A stretch of DNA of 64,000 nt from XYD12-FULL-36-8 sp964613805 (lineage in GTDB: Bacteria > Bacteroidota > Ignavibacteria > Ignavibacteriales > Ignavibacteriaceae): assembly GCA_964613805.1 (NCBI GenBank), contig CAZTJF010000002.1, positions 124,001-188,000 of the forward strand, in the 5' to 3' direction. Below are positions 60,560 to 64,000 of this stretch, piece by piece. Position 1 is the first letter of the stretch, and each line of letters opens with the position of its first letter. The notes beneath the pieces were generated by a model. It was not told the DNA's origin. It made no database searches and worked only from the letters and a program-made list of their open reading frames with translations. The position numbers were made by a program, and so were the translations under genes.

Positions 60560-62524
60560 ATGAAAAATTTCGTCTTACCTTGGCTTTTTTCACTTTTCCT
60601 TTTTTCTCAATTAATACTCTCACAAGAAAAAATTATTGAGAAGACCGAAGTTCAAGGTCTTTACAGACTATCCGATGTCGTTGTTTCAGCAACAAAATCA
60701 CAAACCAGTACTCTTGAACTTGCAAATTCAGTCACTGTGATTGATTCTGAGGAGATTGCTAATCGTAATGTCTCAACTGTTTTTGATTTATTAAAAAGTG
60801 AATATGGAATCAGCTTTACAAATCAAGGTGGCGCCGGCAGTTTATCGAACATTAGCATTCGCGGCGGCAACTCTGATTACACTCTAGTATTGGTCGATGG
60901 AATTGAGGTCAACTTAAATAGTGATCCTTCAAATGTTTATGACTTTGCATTTCTTTCAACCGATAATATTCAATCCATTGAAATACTTCGTGGACCTCAA
61001 TCAACTCTTTATGGATCAAACTCGCTTGCTGGAGTGATAAATGTTATTACACGAAAAGGAACTGGGAAACCTAATTTTTCTTTGCTAACTGAGGGAGGTT
61101 CTTACAAAACATTTAAAACATCTTTGGGAATGAATGGCAGCGTTGCAGATTTGAATTACTCTGTATCATTAGGCAGATCCGAGAGCGAAGGATTTTCTGC
61201 TGCATCAGATAAGTATGGTAACTTTGAAAAGGATGGCTACAAAAAGGATAATATATCTTTTCGTTTAGGATATGACTTTAGCTCAATTGCAGAATTAAAT
61301 GTTTTTATGAACTACAATAAATCAAAATCTGATTATGACCAAGCAGGCGGAAAGTTTGGGGATGATCCCACTTACATTTTTAATCAGGAAGAATACTCCT
61401 TTCGAGGAGAAGGAAAATTAAATCTCTTCGAAGGTAAATGGAATAATAAAATTGGTGCTTCAATCATCAGAAATATTAGGAAATACAGTTTTGATGTTTC
61501 AGATTTCAACCCTGCTTCATCGCGCAGCGCTTACGATGGAAGAAAAATAAAATTTGATTGGCAGAATAATTTTAAGTTAATCGAAAACCATCTCCTTACT
61601 CTTGGGTTGGAAACTGAGAAAGAACAAACCACCTCAGAGTATTTATATTATTCCACCTTTTTTAATTCAGCAAGTCTTTTTCCTTCTAAGGAATCAAAGA
61701 CGTTTGGAATCTATTTTCAAGATCAGTTTAAATTTGGGCAAAGCATTTTCGGAACTGTTGGATTTAGATCAGACATACATGATAGGTTTGGAACGGCATT
61801 TACATATAGAATCGCACCATCCTACATCTTTTGGGAAACTGGAACAAAGTTAAAAGCAACTATCGGTACTGGATTTAAAGCTCCATCTCTATTCAATTTA
61901 TATGATCCGGCTTTTGGAAATCCAGATCTTAAGCCAGAAAAAAGTATTGGTTTTGATGCAGGAATCGAACAATATTTTGCTAATGACAGGATTTCTGCTG
62001 GTGTTACATACTTTCAAAATGATTTCACTGATTTATTCGGTTATGATCAAAAGTTCAAAACAATAAATGTTAAGAAAGCAAAAACCAATGGGATGGAAAC
62101 CTATCTCACTGCAAAATTGGTTGATGAGTTTGTATTCAAACTAAACTATACATTTACTAATGCAAAAGATGAAAGCGATGGAGTTTCTGATGAAAATAGA
62201 AAACTTATCCGGCGACCAGAACATAAAGTGGGCGGTTTTGTAAACTGCAATGTCTCCAAACACTTGAATGCTAATATAGAAGCAATATATGTCGGTGCAA
62301 GAGATGATCTTGTTTTCGATAACATAACCTTCACATCATCAAGAACTAAACTTGAACCTTATGTTTTGTTAAATTTTACAGCACACTACCAGTTGATGGA
62401 ATTTTTAAGATTAAACTTACGTTTAGAAAATATTCTCAATTCAGATTATGAAGAAGTTTATGGCTATGCTACTCCAGGTTTTTCGGTTTACGGCGGAATA
62501 AAGTTAAGTTTGAATGATTTGTAA
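60560..62524 (+). CDS. btuB: BtuB-like TonB-dependent cobalamin receptor
   Basis: A 654-residue outer-membrane receptor. The signal peptide (about 1-21) is followed by a TonB-box-like segment DVVVSATKS, a plug domain (about 45-165: NISIRGGNSDYTLVLVDGIE, IEILRGPQSTLYGSNSLAGV) and a 22-strand barrel ending in GGIKLSLNDL. The cobalamin riboswitch directly upstream identifies B12 as the likely cargo. Length is close to E. coli BtuB. AGGAGTAACTTC precedes the ATG. Confidence 0.9.
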   Translation: MKNFVLPWLFSLFLFSQLILSQEKIIEKTEVQGLYRLSDVVVSATKSQTSTLELANSVTVIDSEEIANRNVSTVFDLLKSEYGISFTNQGGAGSLSNISIRGGNSDYTLVLVDGIEVNLNSDPSNVYDFAFLSTDNIQSIEILRGPQSTLYGSNSLAGVINVITRKGTGKPNFSLLTEGGSYKTFKTSLGMNGSVADLNYSVSLGRSESEGFSAASDKYGNFEKDGYKKDNISFRLGYDFSSIAELNVFMNYNKSKSDYDQAGGKFGDDPTYIFNQEEYSFRGEGKLNLFEGKWNNKIGASIIRNIRKYSFDVSDFNPASSRSAYDGRKIKFDWQNNFKLIENHLLTLGLETEKEQTTSEYLYYSTFFNSASLFPSKESKTFGIYFQDQFKFGQSIFGTVGFRSDIHDRFGTAFTYRIAPSYIFWETGTKLKATIGTGFKAPSLFNLYDPAFGNPDLKPEKSIGFDAGIEQYFANDRISAGVTYFQNDFTDLFGYDQKFKTINVKKAKTNGMETYLTAKLVDEFVFKLNYTFTNAKDESDGVSDENRKLIRRPEHKVGGFVNCNVSKHLNANIEAIYVGARDDLVFDNITFTSSRTKLEPYVLLNFTAHYQLMEFLRLNLRLENILNSDYEEVYGYATPGFSVYGGIKLSLNDL

Positions 62525-62542
62525 TATTTAATTGAATAATAC

Positions 62543-62574
62543 TTTGATTAGAGCATAAAGAATTTTTATCTTTG
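62543..62574 (+). promoter_or_regulatory. promoter of the DUF6580 gene
   Basis: TTTG (62543-62546), 20 bases, TATCTTTG (62567-62574), with the same -7 box as the riboswitch promoter. The leader would be about 55 nt. Confidence 0.55.
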
Positions 62575-62635
62575 AAATAGTTAGAATTGTAAATCATAAA
62601 ATTTTTATTTTTGAAATTGAAAGAAAGGAACTGAA

Positions 62636-63166
62636 ATGAACTCAAATAACTTCACATCAAAATTTTGGCTGTTGAGCATTATGATTTTAACCGCAGCATT
62701 TACAAGATTAATTCCCCATCCACCCAATTTTACCGCAGTAGGAGCACTAGCATTATTCGGTGGAGCTTATTTCAGTGATAAAAAATTTGCATTCATTGTT
62801 CCATTGCTTGCAATGTTGTTGACTGATTTAGTCATTGGCTTTCACAATGGAATGTTATCAGTTTATCTCAGCTTCGTTTTAATTGTTGGAATTGGAATTG
62901 TACTAAGCAAAAACATCAAATTTAAAAATGTTGTAGTCGCATCTTTGTTATCATCAATTTTATTTTTTGTAATCACAAATTTTCAGATGTGGGTTCAAAG
63001 CCCGTTGTACGCAAAAAATATTTCGGGTTTAATTTCCTGCTATGTCGCGGCAATTCCATTCTGCCATCACACAATTATTGGTGATTTGGTTTTTGTTGGA
63101 ACACTCTTTGGTCTCTTTGGAGTTCTTCAAACCAAATTCCCACAACTATCAAAAGTAAAAGCTTAA
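62636..63166 (+). CDS. DUF6580 family putative transport membrane protein
   Basis: A 176-residue membrane protein with five or six helices. The start contains LTAAFTRLIPHPPNFTAVGA and GALALFGGAYFSDKKFAF, the pattern of DUF6580, resembling substrate-binding (S) components of ECF vitamin transporters. The later CHHTIIGDLVFVGTLFGLFG is also conserved in the family. Its place right after a riboswitch-controlled cobalamin receptor suggests corrinoid or precursor uptake, which is inference. AAAGGAA lies seven bases before the ATG. Confidence 0.75.
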   Translation: MNSNNFTSKFWLLSIMILTAAFTRLIPHPPNFTAVGALALFGGAYFSDKKFAFIVPLLAMLLTDLVIGFHNGMLSVYLSFVLIVGIGIVLSKNIKFKNVVVASLLSSILFFVITNFQMWVQSPLYAKNISGLISCYVAAIPFCHHTIIGDLVFVGTLFGLFGVLQTKFPQLSKVKA

Positions 63167-63173
63167 CTTTTTT

Positions 63174-63199
63174 AAGGGCGATTTAATTCGCCCTTTTTC
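63174..63199 (+). terminator. terminator between DUF6580 and HAD genes
   Basis: AAGGGCGA (63174-63181), TTTAAT loop, TCGCCCTT (63188-63195), T run to 63198. The HAD start codon follows four bases later, so that gene depends on readthrough or on a promoter not seen. Confidence 0.85.
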
Positions 63200-63202
63200 T
63201 TT

Positions 63203-63985
63203 ATGAACAAAAATCTCCCAATTCCTTTGTTAATTGATTTTGACGGAGTGATAAATCTTTATGGAAAATCAGCGCCCTTTGCAAAAGAATTTTTTGATTT
63301 TTTAGAAAAAAATAATTTACTGGCGTTCATTCTTAGTAATTCTACCTTAAGAACATCAAAGGACGTCAAGGACTTCTTAGAAATGCATAATTTGTATACT
63401 GATTTACCTATTATGACGGCCGCAGATGCAGCCTTGAAATATGTTGAAAAAAAGTATGAAAGAGTTTTAGTTTACTGCGTTGATAATGTAAAGAAAGAGT
63501 TTGAAAAATATATTGATGATATAAATCCTCAAGCAGTTATAATAGGTGACATGGCTGATGGCTGGTCAATTGAGACATTAAATGAAATTTTCCTCAAAGT
63601 TAAAAACGGCGCAGATATAGTTGCAATGCACATGAATCGTTATTGGTCGCCGGAAGAAAATAAAATTGTTCTCGATGCCGGTTCATACATATCAGCAATT
63701 GAATATGCAACCGGGAAAACATCAACTTTAATAGGAAAACCTTCCACTCTATATTTTCAATCTGCACTTGAAATGCTTGGTTATCCTAAAGATTCAACTT
63801 TTTTAATGCTTGGTGATGATATTGAGTTGGACATTACTCCTGTTCAACAAATGGGAGGAAAAACAATTTTAATTCTAACAGGAAAGACTAAACCTCCTAT
63901 TCCTGCTTTAGTTAAACCGGATCTTGTTTGTGATAATTTACCTAAAGTAATTGAAGTTTTAAAGACCTTTTATTCTTTGAAATAA
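63203..63985 (+). CDS. HAD-superfamily hydrolase, NagD/LHPP-like
   Basis: A 260-residue HAD class IIA phosphatase. The nucleophile motif is IDFDGVIN (D12, D14 region), motif II is ILSNST, and the C-terminal LGDDIELDI provides motif IV. The cap domain (about 80-190) and GKPSTLYFQSALEMLG match NagD/LHPP-like proteins. Substrate unknown. The gene is complete, with its stop 15 bases before the window end. Confidence 0.88.
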   Translation: MNKNLPIPLLIDFDGVINLYGKSAPFAKEFFDFLEKNNLLAFILSNSTLRTSKDVKDFLEMHNLYTDLPIMTAADAALKYVEKKYERVLVYCVDNVKKEFEKYIDDINPQAVIIGDMADGWSIETLNEIFLKVKNGADIVAMHMNRYWSPEENKIVLDAGSYISAIEYATGKTSTLIGKPSTLYFQSALEMLGYPKDSTFLMLGDDIELDITPVQQMGGKTILILTGKTKPPIPALVKPDLVCDNLPKVIEVLKTFYSLK

Positions 63986-64000
63986 CATTTTTTCCTCACA

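Noticed and set aside
1..64000. CRISPR array or prophage
   Set aside because: No regularly spaced direct repeats and no capsid, tail or terminase-like genes were seen in the window.

Overview
This is an AT-rich bacterial chromosome segment, most likely from an Ignavibacteria-type member of the Bacteroidota/Chlorobiota (FCB) group. Two large secreted proteins end in the type A sorting tail of the type IX secretion system with the NYPNPFNP motif frequent in Ignavibacteria. Many upstream regions carry the Bacteroidota promoter pattern TTG/TTTG, 19-20 bases, TAnnTTTG. DUF2723, DUF4837, a bacterial GGGP synthase and a b558-type SdhC point the same way. The taxonomy is inferred from these marks only.

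Left part (1-16.2 kb): housekeeping and stress genes (TPM protein, thioredoxin, cell-wall amidase, Tag glycosylase, creatininase-like hydrolase, diheme cytochrome c, OsmC, PPK2). A five-gene metal-uptake cluster follows (small exported protein, outer-membrane barrel, ZnuA-, ZnuC- and ZnuB-like proteins). GGGP synthase, GmhA, an FAD oxidoreductase and a DUF192 protein close this part. Accessory patch (17.3-18.9 kb): one integron-like gene cassette between attC-like hairpins, next to the decayed C-terminus of a tyrosine recombinase.

Middle (18.9-37.9 kb): a T9SS cargo with BNR repeats, GlnE with a DUF2723 membrane protein, and a long minus-strand run greA-ribD-ribE-tilS-hpt-ftsH-polyprenol kinase-like-DUF4837. 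A second T9SS cargo, an M12B-like metalloprotease, follows. At 38.7-42.8 kb a HigBA toxin-antitoxin pair lies between an AddB-like nuclease gene and a decayed copy of that gene's own 3' end.

Right part (43-64 kb): an M14 peptidase, an ECF sigma/anti-sigma pair, UspA, S21, a LOG-family protein, DacB, tRNA-Met-secG, a radical SAM protein, ObgE, and a succinate dehydrogenase operon. In that operon a YhcG/DUF1016 nuclease gene sits between sdhA and sdhB and is bounded by a 15-bp direct repeat that duplicates the ribosome-binding site. Divergent from sdhC is a cobalamin riboswitch whose L5 loop is enlarged to 100 nt by a REP-like repeat. It precedes a BtuB-like receptor and a DUF6580 membrane protein, and a HAD hydrolase ends the window.

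The most interesting theme is small-scale gene and repeat insertion: YhcG into sdh, HigBA at the nuclease gene, a cassette next to a broken recombinase, REP-like palindromes inside a riboswitch, and 15-19 nt mini-palindromes nested in other elements and in coding sequence.
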